DNA of 64,000 nucleotides from CAZDRX01 sp964508225 (GCA_964508225.1 CAZDRX010000001.1:52391-116390); one strand, 5' to 3'; positions 36,344-44,957 are shown, numbered from the stretch's first letter. Program-made: numbers and translations. Notes: a model not told the origin generated them from the letters alone.

Positions 36344-36664
36344 ATGGCCACCCCGATCACCGATGCTGAATTCGCTTCCAAAGTCCTCAAGTCACCGATT
36401 CCGGTACTCGTCGACTTCTGGGCTCCGTGGTGCGGTCCGTGCAAGGCCATGCTCCCCATCGTGGAGGAGCTCGGCGCGCAGTACGAAGGGAAGATCGCCT
36501 TTTACAAAGTGAACGTGGATGAGAACAGCGACGTGCCCCAGCAGTTCAACGTCATGAGCATCCCGACGTTCGTTCTGTTCAAGAACGGTGAGGCCGTCGA
36601 GAGCTTCATCGGTGTGCAGTCGAAGGAAACAGTGGCAGGAAAACTCGACGCTCTCCTCAAGTAG
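36344..36664 (+). CDS. trxA: Thioredoxin
   Basis: 106 residues. WAPWCGPCKAM with Cys30/Cys33 is the canonical active site; the cis-Pro lies in MSIPTFVLFKNG. It reduces cytosolic disulfides. ATG 36344 is the correct start; the open frame extends upstream without homology. The leader after TATACT (36301-36306) is about 35 bases and pyrimidine-rich (ending CTCACCCCCTGTC), with no Shine-Dalgarno. A small membrane protein gene begins 2 bases after the stop. Confidence 0.96.
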   Translation: MATPITDAEFASKVLKSPIPVLVDFWAPWCGPCKAMLPIVEELGAQYEGKIAFYKVNVDENSDVPQQFNVMSIPTFVLFKNGEAVESFIGVQSKETVAGKLDALLK

Positions 36665-36666
36665 GC

Positions 36667-36933
36667 ATGGGTCGCATCTTTCTCGGTCTCATCGGCATCG
36701 GATTCTCGTTCCTCCTCATCAAGTACCGCGAGCAGGTGGGCGACATGCTCGGTGATCCGGACTGGGCGAGCAAGGTCGGCGGCATCTACAACATCGTGAT
36801 CCTCCTCGGAACGATCGGATTCTTCTGGAGCATCGCCTACATGACGGGAACCGAGGAAGTTCTCTTCGCCCCGCTCGTGTACTTCCTCCCCCACAGTGCG
36901 CCGCCACAAGGCATCCCGGGGACGGAGTTTTAA
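36667..36933 (+). CDS. Small membrane protein, two TM helices
   Basis: 88 residues. Two hydrophobic segments at about 3-18 and 40-60 are separated by a polar loop (KYREQVGDMLGDPDWASKVGG). The pattern matches small CPR membrane proteins of unknown function. It starts 2 bases after trxA and is probably co-transcribed. No motif suggests function. The end is Pro/Gly-rich. tRNA-Ala follows 57 bases later. Confidence 0.7.
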   Translation: MGRIFLGLIGIGFSFLLIKYREQVGDMLGDPDWASKVGGIYNIVILLGTIGFFWSIAYMTGTEEVLFAPLVYFLPHSAPPQGIPGTEF

Positions 36934-36990
36934 GGTCAAGGAGGGGGTACTCGCATCCCGGGAGATGATCGTCTACACTACGCGTCACGT

Positions 36991-37066
36991 GGGGCTGTAG
37001 CTCAGTTGGTAGAGCATCTGGTTTGCAACCAGAGGGTCAGGAGTTCGAATCTCCTCAGCTCCACCA
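36991..37066 (+). tRNA. tRNA-Ala (anticodon TGC)
   Basis: A 76-base cloverleaf with encoded CCA. Acceptor GGGGCTG pairs with CAGCTCC (one G-T), D-arm AGCTCAGTTGGTAGAGC, anticodon stem TCTGG/CCAGA with loop TTTGCAA, T-arm AGGAG-TTCGAAT-CTCCT. TACACT at 36974-36979 lies a few bases upstream as a likely promoter element. Confidence 0.97.
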
Positions 37067-37089
37067 CCGTCATCATCACACCAAACCCA

Positions 37090-38223
37090 TCACGTCACGA
37101 TCTCCTCCAGTCTCCCCTGTTCCACGGCGGAGCGGATTTCTAAGCCCACGCGCTCGCCCACACTCATGGAGCGTCCGTAGAGGTATCCCGAGTACGGCGT
37201 GGCCGCTGTGCCCGGAGAACCGGGAATCCGAAGCGACACATCGAAGATGACGATGTCCTCTTTGCCTTCCTCCGCGACCACCGCACCCTGCAGTGCAAAC
37301 GGGCCGATGAGGCCTTTGCCGCTCGGATCGAGATCTTTCGGTAACTTCCTGCACGCCGCAACGAACTTCTCACCCAGATCGAATGCTTTTTCGAGAATGG
37401 ATTCCTTCACCGTACACGAGACGTGGCCGGTTTCGATCATCTTGAGCGGGACGTGCTTCATGGCCATCGCCTGCTGATCGGCGGTCATCCGGAGGAATCC
37501 GTCGAGATTCGTCTGACGACGCATATCGGTACCGAGCAGCTCGAGCTCGCCCGTGAGCGGCGAGTAGAAGAAATTGAAGTTCACCGGTGCGCCGACGATG
37601 AATTCCTCGATCGTCGCGTTCTTCCAGTTCTTGGAGACCTTCTTCTCCTTCTCAAGTTTCGCGCCGGTCGAGGCATACGACTTCGCGTCCGTCGCAATGA
37701 AGAACGCACGCTCGTAACTGCGGGAGGCTTCCGCGGCTTTCACGAGAACAGGGCGGTCAATTTCTTTCCCGCTCTTGAAGATCTTCGGCGTGCGGATGCC
37801 TGCTTTGCGCAGCAGATCATACTGATTGAACGGCTGATCGCGCTCCTCGAGCTTGAGGAGTGTGCGTGAGCCGAAGATCGGCACACGGAAATCATTCTCG
37901 ATCTTCGAGAAGTCGTCGAAGTACACCCAGAAGTATCTATTATGAACAAAAATTGTATTCATTTTCCGGAGCTTCTCCTGGATCTTTTCGTCGAGTACGT
38001 CCTTGAAATCCTTCACGACAATCGCCTCATCAATGCATCCGCGCTCGTCACGCACGCGGAAGTAGTCGGTGTACGTCTTCTCTCTACCCTTCCTTGCGAC
38101 GGCGACCGTCGAAAAGCCGCACTGTTTGGCACCGTGGCAGACATCAAGCGCACTGTGTCCCCCGAGCACTCCGATCGTCAGCTGGTTCTTCTTGTACGAC
38201 GTGAGGATGGGCGTGATGTCCAT
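37090..38223 (-). CDS. Divergent PurP-family (FAICAR synthetase-like) protein
   Basis: 377 residues, clearly related to the PurP encoded next (TIGVLGGHSALDVCHGAKQCG at the start, NFNFFYSPLTGELELLGTD mid-protein and SLRIPGSPGTAATPYSGYLY near the end). The ATP-grasp fold is therefore expected. Several PurP hallmarks are altered: IPHGSF of its neighbour becomes VHNRYF, and the HGAGGGFGYF loop becomes a charged stretch around KAAEASRSYERAFF. It may have changed substrate, act with PurP as a hetero-oligomer, or be regulatory. TACACT lies 7 bases before ATG. The gap to upstream purP is 28 bases. Confidence 0.8.
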   Translation of the reverse strand: MDITPILTSYKKNQLTIGVLGGHSALDVCHGAKQCGFSTVAVARKGREKTYTDYFRVRDERGCIDEAIVVKDFKDVLDEKIQEKLRKMNTIFVHNRYFWVYFDDFSKIENDFRVPIFGSRTLLKLEERDQPFNQYDLLRKAGIRTPKIFKSGKEIDRPVLVKAAEASRSYERAFFIATDAKSYASTGAKLEKEKKVSKNWKNATIEEFIVGAPVNFNFFYSPLTGELELLGTDMRRQTNLDGFLRMTADQQAMAMKHVPLKMIETGHVSCTVKESILEKAFDLGEKFVAACRKLPKDLDPSGKGLIGPFALQGAVVAEEGKEDIVIFDVSLRIPGSPGTAATPYSGYLYGRSMSVGERVGLEIRSAVEQGRLEEIVT

Positions 38224-38251
38224 GAGGCAGAGTGTACAGGAATGGAATGGA

Positions 38252-39331
38252 TCAGCCGAGAATGTCTGCGAGTCTTCCGCCTTCGATCGCCTGCTTGATA
38301 TCGCGGGCGATGCGGCGACCCGTGCTCATGGGAACGCCGTACTTGAGTGCCGTGTACGGAGAACCTTCGATGAACGGATTCGTGCCGGCGACGATGCGGG
38401 CGCTGATCTCGAACACGAATGTCTGAAGCTTCCTCGTGACGATGGTTTCGAGGCAGAACGGCCCGAAGAGTCCCTTCGTGAGCTTCTCCTTCGTCTTCGT
38501 GTTATAGAGCTTGCGGCTGCTCTTGAGTACCCTGTCCCCCATCTCGAAGAACTCGGGGAGCATGGATTCGCGGACGACGAGGGGAATGTTGCCGACGATC
38601 GTGTACGACGTATGGATCTTGGCGGCGAGCTGATCCTCAGCCTTGATGCGTCCGATGGAGTCGGCATTCGATTCGTAGCGCTTGTCGAAGCTCATGATCT
38701 CCAGCTCGTCCGTGATCGGCGAGTAGAAGTAGTGGATGTAGAGCGGCACACCGATGATGTACTCCTGAATCGTGTACTCGTTGTCGTCGGGATACTTGCG
38801 GTTCTTCACTTCGTAGAACTGCTCGGCGTTCCGGACGACGAAGTAGCCGAAGCCTCCGCCCGCACCGTGGAATTTCACGATGACGGGGCAGTCGATGTCT
38901 TCGGGTTTGTCGAAGACGCGCGGCATGAGAATATTGGCATCCAGAAGCCATTCGCGCTCCATCTTGCGATTGCTCTCCCATTCGAGGATCTCCTTCGTGC
39001 CGTAGTACATCGTCTTCATCTTCTCCACGCGGTCGTGTCCCATGTACGAGATGAACGATCCGTGCGGGATGATGATCGCATTGCGCTTGAGCAGCTCGGG
39101 CTCGATCTGCTTCTCCCAGTCGTTCCAGTCGTCGATGAGGAGGATCTCGTCCGCGACCCCGTAGCTCTGGTACGGGCGCTCGGATCCGCGCTTGCAGATG
39201 GCGATATTCGGGACGCCTTCGTCCCGCGCGCCCTTGAGAATCTGCAGTGCGCTGTGACTGCCGATCGTGGCGATGCAGTAATCCTTCGGATTACGCGAAG
39301 CGCCTGCCGCTGGTTTCTTGGCGGGTGACAT
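38252..39331 (-). CDS. purP: Archaeal-type FAICAR synthetase PurP
   Basis: 359 residues. ATP-grasp enzyme that formylates AICAR with formate and ATP, doing the step catalysed by the PurH transformylase in most bacteria. Motifs match archaeal PurP strongly: IGSHSALQILKGARDEG, IIPHGSFISYMG, EWESNRKMEREWLL, VIVKFHGAGGGFGYFV, FYSPITDELEIMSFDKRYES, VVRESMLPEFFEMG, LFGPFCLET and FEISARIVAGTNPF. TAGTAT is 13 bases before ATG on the coding strand. A paralogue follows. Presence in bacterial sequence suggests ancient transfer from archaea. Confidence 0.92.
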   Translation of the reverse strand: MSPAKKPAAGASRNPKDYCIATIGSHSALQILKGARDEGVPNIAICKRGSERPYQSYGVADEILLIDDWNDWEKQIEPELLKRNAIIIPHGSFISYMGHDRVEKMKTMYYGTKEILEWESNRKMEREWLLDANILMPRVFDKPEDIDCPVIVKFHGAGGGFGYFVVRNAEQFYEVKNRKYPDDNEYTIQEYIIGVPLYIHYFYSPITDELEIMSFDKRYESNADSIGRIKAEDQLAAKIHTSYTIVGNIPLVVRESMLPEFFEMGDRVLKSSRKLYNTKTKEKLTKGLFGPFCLETIVTRKLQTFVFEISARIVAGTNPFIEGSPYTALKYGVPMSTGRRIARDIKQAIEGGRLADILG

Positions 39332-39412
39332 TGGGATTTCGGGAATACTACCCCGAAACGGTGCCCGTTGGCAATCCGTTCTTCGGTGAAGTTCTTAAGA
39401 GCGCGGAGATGA

Positions 39413-39487
39413 TGGAGGTGCTGGCGGGAATTGCACCCGCGTATGGGGGTTTTGCAGACCCCTGCCTTACTGCTTGGCTACAGCACC
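39413..39487 (-). tRNA. tRNA-Cys (anticodon GCA), atypical elbow
   Basis: A 75-base cloverleaf with encoded CCA. Acceptor GGTGCTG/CAGCACC, three-bp D-stem GCC/GGC, anticodon stem GGGGT/ACCCC with loop CTGCAAA, T-stem GCGGG/CCCGC. The D-loop is AAGCAGTAA (A instead of G at position 18) and the T-loop is TGCAATT (G instead of T at position 55); G19 and C56 are kept. Confidence 0.93.
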
Positions 39488-39539
39488 ACGGCGCTGCGCA
39501 TTGTAGTGAGATACGCGGGGAATCTCTAGAGCCTTCGGC

Positions 39540-40019
39540 TTATTTCTCCAGCCGGAAGTATCCCATCCGGAAGGGCGTGCCCGGAATCAGGGTGATGTAC
39601 ACGATACCGAGGAACTTGTCGGATCCGGTGCTCACCATCTCGTCGGTGATGAACTGCAGCCACCATGGATTCTCCTTCTGACGATAATCGAGCTTGAGGA
39701 TCTTCTTGCCCGGAAACCCGATGCTGTCCGTGATGAGAAACGCGAACGGATATGCCTCGGAGGTCGTGCCGGATTTTTCGAAGAGATTGATACCGCGGTT
39801 CCCCGGAAGGAACTTCTTGCCCTGCCACGAAATCTTGCCGAGCTCGGGGACAGAGCCCTTCCAAAGCCCTTCCGCAGGCAGGATTGCAGGAGCAGATCCT
39901 GCGACGAAGAGCGCATATTCGGGAGCAGTACCGGTCTTCCACGAGCGGTAGAAACCGTACACACAGAAAACGACGAGGAGCGTCAGGAGGATCTCGATGA
40001 TCGTCGTGAAGAGCATCAT
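39540..40019 (-). CDS. Membrane-anchored protein of unknown function
   Basis: 159 residues. An N-terminal TM anchor (about 3-25, TTIIEILLTLLVVFCVYGFY) is followed by a globular domain (GISWQGKKFLPGNRG-like core, Trp/Phe-rich strands). Family not recognised. Two consecutive Met codons offer the start. It lies 1 base downstream of the small lipoprotein gene (40021), so the two probably form an operon. It is likely anchored in the membrane with the domain outside, but orientation is not certain. Confidence 0.65.
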   Translation of the reverse strand: MMLFTTIIEILLTLLVVFCVYGFYRSWKTGTAPEYALFVAGSAPAILPAEGLWKGSVPELGKISWQGKKFLPGNRGINLFEKSGTTSEAYPFAFLITDSIGFPGKKILKLDYRQKENPWWLQFITDEMVSTGSDKFLGIVYITLIPGTPFRMGYFRLEK

Positions 40020-40020
40020 A

Positions 40021-40599
40021 TTACTTGCTCGTACCTTCCGCGCCCTTGGGGTCCTCGAAGGAGACGTTCTTCAGGATGAACTTCACCTGATCGGCTTCGC
40101 TATCCTGAATGCTGAGCGGGAAGGATCCTGTGAAGGTGTAGCCGGTCTTGTCCTTCGTCGCGGAGACCTGATAGTAACGGCGGATCGGCTGATCGGGGCT
40201 CGGACGGGCGCTGAAGATGTGCAGGGCGGACTCGAGTCCGTCGATCGTGATCGTCTCTTTGTCGATGAGGCGGTAGTCCGGCAGCGCCGAGACCGCGAGG
40301 ATGTTCGAGTTGCTGTAGTCCGGCGTCTTCATGTCCTCGGCGAGCGGCTCGCGTGTCACCGTCACGGTATCGAGCTGACCCGCATGCGGGACGGTGTACT
40401 GGAAGGCAGCGACCGTTTCTTCCGGAACGCCGAGCTGCTGCAGTGTCTCCTTGGAGAGCACTCTCCAGTCCTTCGGCAGACACACGGCGAAGATGAGATT
40501 CCAGTACTGCTGATCGCACGCCACTTTGCTGGTCGAACCAGAAGAACCGCAACCCGCAAGCAGGAGCAGTGAGAGGCACAGAATCGCGGTGCGTTTCAT
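40021..40599 (-). CDS. Putative lipoprotein of unknown function
   Basis: 192 residues. MKRTAILCLSLLLLAGCGSS has a lipobox (LLAGC, Cys17). The mature domain starts near CDQQYWNLIFAVCLPKDWRV and has a PsbP-like look (FxVCLPKDW...). It is possibly related in layout to the lipoprotein at 11892. TACCAT lies 7 bases before ATG. A longer frame upstream (to 41100) lacks homology and overlaps the divergent surface protein gene, so the short form is chosen. Confidence 0.7.
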   Translation of the reverse strand: MKRTAILCLSLLLLAGCGSSGSTSKVACDQQYWNLIFAVCLPKDWRVLSKETLQQLGVPEETVAAFQYTVPHAGQLDTVTVTREPLAEDMKTPDYSNSNILAVSALPDYRLIDKETITIDGLESALHIFSARPSPDQPIRRYYQVSATKDKTGYTFTGSFPLSIQDSEADQVKFILKNVSFEDPKGAEGTSK

Positions 40600-40715
40600 G
40601 GCGCCGATGGTACCACGGAATCGCACGTGCAAGCGAGTGCAAAGAAACGCTGACAGATGAGGAAAAGTTGGAATTGACACTACGCCGAAAAGAGGAGATT
40701 TAGCACGTTGGAGCA

Positions 40716-40745
40716 TTGGGTAAAAGATGGTATTTTTGGTATAAT
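40716..40745 (+). promoter_or_regulatory. Promoter of large FN3-type surface protein gene
   Basis: TTGGGT (40716-40721), an 18-base spacer and TG-extended TATAAT (40740-40745) followed by AGAAAG. The ATG is 10 bases after the hexamer. The -10 and discriminator resemble those at 5192 and 54392. Confidence 0.7.
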
Positions 40746-40755
40746 AGAAAGATTT

Positions 40756-43173
40756 ATGAAAACCCGCGTCTCCTCCGCGCTGACACTCGCTCTCCTGCTC
40801 CTGCAGGCTAGCGCACCGGCAGCAGCACTGGCTGCTTCGTGCAGCGTCTCGGCGCTCGACACGGTCGCAGGTCTCGGGACACAGGTATCGTTCATGGGAT
40901 GCGGCAGCGGTTCGACGAGTCTTCTCGTCCATGGACCGAGCGGCATCGATTACACGCAGACAATCGCACTCGACGCTTCCGGCAATGCGATCACGCTCGT
41001 GCCGTCGCGCTACGCCGAGACCGCAGGCAAGTATCAGGTGATCGCCGCAGGGCAGAACGCCGGCTTCACCGTCATCGCTGACCGCGCGGACGACGCACAC
41101 TCCTCGCTCAAAGCATCACCCTCCACCATCCAGGCGATCAACGGTACGTCGACCGTCACCGCGATTCTCCGCGACAAATTCGACAACCCCGTCACGGGAC
41201 GTCCCATGGCACTCGTGAGCAATCGCACAACGGATGATGTGATTGCCAAATCCGCACAGACCGATGAGAACGGACGCTTCGTATGGTCTGTGAGCGGCGC
41301 GGAAGGCGGACAGATGACCCTCGTTCCGTATGACATTCTGAGCAGCCGCCAGCTCAAACTGAAGACGGACATCTGGGTGAGCGGCGGTTCTTCGGCACTG
41401 CAGGCCTCGATGCTCACGGGCACCGAGCAAGGCGGTGACGTGACTGCGGACATCACAACGACGATCATCGACAGCTTCGACATTTCGCTGCCGCAGAACG
41501 CGACGAGCGTGAAAGCCAACGAGCTCTTCAGCCTCACGATCCGCGCGATCAGGAACGGCGCCATCGAACGCAGTTACATCGGCACACTCATTGTGAAGAG
41601 CTCCGACACAGACGCGGATCTCCCGAAGAAGGGCGAAGACCCGAACTCACCGACGACCGGACGCATCGATGTCCGCAGCGTCGACCAGGGGCAGCGCAAC
41701 GTTCCCCTCTCGTTCCTCCTCCGCGCCAAAGGTCCGCAGACGATCTTTGTCTATGACAAGAACGATCCAGATGTGAAAGGCGAGATCACCATCAACGTAC
41801 TGCGTGGTGACAATAGCGGCAGCGACAGCATCGTCATCCTCGATCCCAAAGACCGCTCGAGCATCCGCGGCCACAGCGTCATGCTGCAGGGGCATGCCCC
41901 GAGTCTCGTGAACCTCAAGGTGAAAGGTGGTGCCACCACCGTGGATGCCGAGAGTGACGAAGAGGGCGTCTTCCGCGTGAATATCGAACTCAATCCCGAC
42001 GACAAGGAAGCCACACTCTTCGTGACGAGCGAGAGCGGCACGTACGAATCCGAGCCGATCCACATCATCGTGGACAATGAGCCTCCGGAAATCGGCACGA
42101 TCACCTTCGATCCCGCCGAGGGCAAGACGGGCGAGGAAGCGACGATCACCGTGAAAACGGAAGCCGATCTCGCCTCCGTCACGGCAGTCCTCGGAGAAAA
42201 GACCGTGACCCTCGCAGGCAGCGGCACGACCTACACCGGAAGAATGACCGCACCGGAGAATCCGGGCACGTACGACGTGACGGTGGTCGCGATGGATCAG
42301 GTGGGCAATTCGACGACGATGCTCACGAAGTGGACCGTGAAGACGAAGCTCGTGCCCGTCGTGCAGAACGTGACCGCCGAATCCCAGCCGCTGCAAGTTC
42401 TCATCAAGTGGCAGGCCATCGAAGGCATGCCGGTGAAGGAGTACCGGATCTACATCGCCAGGACCGACGAGCCGACGAATTATCTCTACAGCGTTTCGAC
42501 GAAGCAGCCCGTCACCTCCGCGGTGATCAAGGATCTGCCGCTCGGACTCTCGTACCAGTTCTCACTCACCGCGGTGAATACCGACGGCATCGAAAGTGCG
42601 GAGAAGAGCTCCCCCGCCATCGCCTCTCCTCTCGGCCTCGTCCTGAAAGCAAAGCCCGGACAGGACAGCATTCTCCTCGAGTGGAACAAGATCCAGGAGC
42701 TCCCGATGTCCAAGTACGTGCTCGAGTTCCGCGCGGAGAGCACGGCCGAGTTCCAGAAGATCGACATCGACGGCGGAGCCGTGGCGTACGTTCTGAAGGA
42801 TCTCATCAAGGACGTCTCGTACGAGATGAAGCTCACACCGGTGACGATCACCGGCGAAGTGATGACGAAGCTGACGGCCACCGTCCACGGCACTCCGGGC
42901 GGCACCGGCTTCGTTCCCGGCACCACGGATCCGGTTCCTCCGGACCTCCTCAGCTCCTCCTCCGCCTCACTGCATCCCGGTGCGGATCTCACCAACCCTC
43001 CCGTCTCCATCGACGAGCTCCCGTCCACCGCAGGCAGCGGACTTTCCACGATCGTCCTCGGTCTGCTCTTCGTGACGGCAATCGTGCTCGGATTCTTCGT
43101 GCGGAGTTACATGCAGCAGCGCCGTCTCGCACAGGAATTCCTCCGGCTCATGCAGGAACGCTACCACTCGTAA
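40756..43173 (+). CDS. Large surface protein with Ig-like and fibronectin type III domains
   Basis: 805 residues. Signal peptide at 1-28 (ALTLALLLLQASAPAAALA), followed by several beta-sandwich modules: a region with DRADDAHSSLKASPSTIQAI and TAILRDKFDNPVTGRP typical of Big-1-like bacterial Ig repeats (about 110-215), other Ig-like modules at 370-515 and two fibronectin type III domains (about 535-620 and 625-720, KEYRIYIARTDEPTNYLYSV and SKYVLEFRAESTAEFQKI). A Ser/Pro linker and a C-terminal TM helix (about 762-785) plus short basic tail anchor it. It is probably an adhesin or surface scaffold. A strong promoter lies upstream. Confidence 0.85.
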   Translation: MKTRVSSALTLALLLLQASAPAAALAASCSVSALDTVAGLGTQVSFMGCGSGSTSLLVHGPSGIDYTQTIALDASGNAITLVPSRYAETAGKYQVIAAGQNAGFTVIADRADDAHSSLKASPSTIQAINGTSTVTAILRDKFDNPVTGRPMALVSNRTTDDVIAKSAQTDENGRFVWSVSGAEGGQMTLVPYDILSSRQLKLKTDIWVSGGSSALQASMLTGTEQGGDVTADITTTIIDSFDISLPQNATSVKANELFSLTIRAIRNGAIERSYIGTLIVKSSDTDADLPKKGEDPNSPTTGRIDVRSVDQGQRNVPLSFLLRAKGPQTIFVYDKNDPDVKGEITINVLRGDNSGSDSIVILDPKDRSSIRGHSVMLQGHAPSLVNLKVKGGATTVDAESDEEGVFRVNIELNPDDKEATLFVTSESGTYESEPIHIIVDNEPPEIGTITFDPAEGKTGEEATITVKTEADLASVTAVLGEKTVTLAGSGTTYTGRMTAPENPGTYDVTVVAMDQVGNSTTMLTKWTVKTKLVPVVQNVTAESQPLQVLIKWQAIEGMPVKEYRIYIARTDEPTNYLYSVSTKQPVTSAVIKDLPLGLSYQFSLTAVNTDGIESAEKSSPAIASPLGLVLKAKPGQDSILLEWNKIQELPMSKYVLEFRAESTAEFQKIDIDGGAVAYVLKDLIKDVSYEMKLTPVTITGEVMTKLTATVHGTPGGTGFVPGTTDPVPPDLLSSSSASLHPGADLTNPPVSIDELPSTAGSGLSTIVLGLLFVTAIVLGFFVRSYMQQRRLAQEFLRLMQERYHS

Positions 43174-43182
43174 CGTCTCCCG

Positions 43183-44184
43183 ATGAACCCCACATCCACA
43201 CAACCACCGGCCACCCTCTCCATCGGAGGCGCGACGTACGATCTCTTCCTGACCATGACGTCTGACGCGGGATGGAAAGACGATGCCATCGTGCTCAAGG
43301 CCGGGGGCAAGCTCCGCGTGGGCAGTGTGATCGAGACCTGCGGCGGCGGCGCCTGCAACACCGCGATCGGCTTCAGCCGGCTCGGACTTGCAGCATCGTT
43401 CTGCGGCGTCATCGCCTCGGATCAGTGGGGCGGCAAACTCCTGGAGACGATGAAGCGCGAAGGTGTCGGCACCGCATCGGCCACCATCGTGGAGCATGAG
43501 ACGAGCAGCTTCTCCATCATCCTGTCGCTCAAGTCCGGCGAGCGGACGATCCTCTACACACCGGGTGTGAACGAGCATCTCCACGATGCGACATTCGATC
43601 TCGACGCTGTAGGAAGGAGTGCGGCGGTGTACCTGAATCACCTGAATGAAACATCGTGCATGATCGAAGACAACGTTCTCGACGCCCTCGTGAAGCATCC
43701 GGATGTCCACCTCACGTGGAACCCCGGCGGCTGCCAGATCGAAGAGGGATACGACGCCAAAGACAAAGCGGCGCTCCTGAAAGTCACCGATCTTCTGCTC
43801 CTCAATAAGGAGGAGGCAATGGCATTCGCGAAGACGGACAGTGTCGAGAAGGCACTGACGATCCTCTCGGGCGCAGGCGCCAAGAACGTCTGCATCACGG
43901 ACGGCAAGCGCGGCGTCATCGCCACGGACGGCACAAAAACGTGGCGTTGCCCCATCCTCGAAGGCGTGAAGGTGGTGGATACCACGGGTGCCGGAGACGC
44001 GTTCGGCGTGGCCGCTTCGTGGGCTCTCGTGACCGGCCGATCATTGCCAGAAGCCCTCCGTGCTGGTACACTGAATGCAGCAAGTATCGTCAGCGTGATC
44101 GGCGCGCAGGCGGGACTGCTCACAGACACCCAGATCCTGGATCAACTGAGCTCGTCACCCCTTGAAGTTTCCGAAGTTCACTGA
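43183..44184 (+). CDS. PfkB-family sugar kinase
   Basis: 333 residues. Ribokinase/PfkB fold: N-terminal GGGACNTAIGFSRLG and C-terminal VDTTGAGDAFGVAASWAL (catalytic Asp and anion hole). It phosphorylates a sugar or nucleoside with ATP in the cytosol; the substrate (ribose, adenosine, fructose-type) is not fixed by sequence. It begins 9 bases after the surface protein gene and precedes the conserved unknown at 44216; a common transcript is likely. Confidence 0.9.
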   Translation: MNPTSTQPPATLSIGGATYDLFLTMTSDAGWKDDAIVLKAGGKLRVGSVIETCGGGACNTAIGFSRLGLAASFCGVIASDQWGGKLLETMKREGVGTASATIVEHETSSFSIILSLKSGERTILYTPGVNEHLHDATFDLDAVGRSAAVYLNHLNETSCMIEDNVLDALVKHPDVHLTWNPGGCQIEEGYDAKDKAALLKVTDLLLLNKEEAMAFAKTDSVEKALTILSGAGAKNVCITDGKRGVIATDGTKTWRCPILEGVKVVDTTGAGDAFGVAASWALVTGRSLPEALRAGTLNAASIVSVIGAQAGLLTDTQILDQLSSSPLEVSEVH

Positions 44185-44215
44185 CGTTTACACGCATATC
44201 CATTCCACCACTCGT

Positions 44216-44872
44216 ATGTCCGACGACAAACTCCTCGCCATTCAGGAACTCATCGATGCCGCCATGTCTTCGCTCAAGACGGCGAACAGCCTGCTGCGCG
44301 ATATGACGGGCATTTCCGACACGTCCCGCGAGCGGCTCACCTCCAAGGCGAGCACGATGGGCATGGGTGCGTACGCTTCCAGCGCCACGAAAGTGGTGGA
44401 GGGCGTGTTCGACGGACAGAACATGGTCGACTCGCTCGGACAGACGTATCCGATTCCGGCGAACTATGCGTCGAAGAGCAAGCTCGTGGAAGGCGACGGC
44501 ATGAAGCTCACCATCACAGACGAAGGCAAATTCATCTACAAGCAGATCGCTCCGATCGACCGCCGCACCGTCGTGGGCGTGCTCATTCAGGAAGACGGTC
44601 AGTACAAAGTACTCGCCGAAGGCAAAGCTTTCCGCATCCTCCTCGCCTCCATCACGTTCTACCGCGCCGAAGTCGGCGATCAGGTGACGATCATCGTCCC
44701 GAAGGGCTCGACCGCCACGTGGGGCGCCATCGAAGCCGTCATCCCGCGTCACCTCATGGAGGCCGCTGCCAAGGCTGCCGTCCTCGGTGACGAAGGAGAG
44801 GCTCCCGCCAAGAAGTCCGTCCGCAAGAAGAAGTCGGACGACGGCGAGATGAGTCCGAAGCTCGAGGATTAA
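44216..44872 (+). CDS. Conserved CPR-type protein of unknown function
   Basis: 218 residues. An N-terminal helix pair (LLAIQELIDAAMSSLKTANSLL) is followed by a beta-rich core containing VVEGVFDGQNMVDS, PIPANYASKSKLVEGDGMKL and a C-terminal Lys/Glu tail (AKKSVRKKKSDDGEMS). From memory, proteins with this pattern recur across CPR genomes without known function. No signal or TM segment. ATG 44216 is preferred; the frame upstream overlaps the kinase gene. It may bind nucleic acid or the ribosome via the basic tail, which is speculation. Confidence 0.7.
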   Translation: MSDDKLLAIQELIDAAMSSLKTANSLLRDMTGISDTSRERLTSKASTMGMGAYASSATKVVEGVFDGQNMVDSLGQTYPIPANYASKSKLVEGDGMKLTITDEGKFIYKQIAPIDRRTVVGVLIQEDGQYKVLAEGKAFRILLASITFYRAEVGDQVTIIVPKGSTATWGAIEAVIPRHLMEAAAKAAVLGDEGEAPAKKSVRKKKSDDGEMSPKLED

Positions 44873-44957
44873 GGAGAAGTGACAGCACCGCTGTTTCGCG
44901 GACGCTGCCAGCCCGACGACTCCCCTTTCGCGTGCCCGAGTGGTACGCTCCTGTCCC

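Noticed and set aside
40021..41100. Long form of the lipoprotein gene extending into the surface-protein gene
   Set aside because: The extra N-terminal part has no homology pattern, would hide a clear lipobox signal peptide, and overlaps a strong divergent gene.
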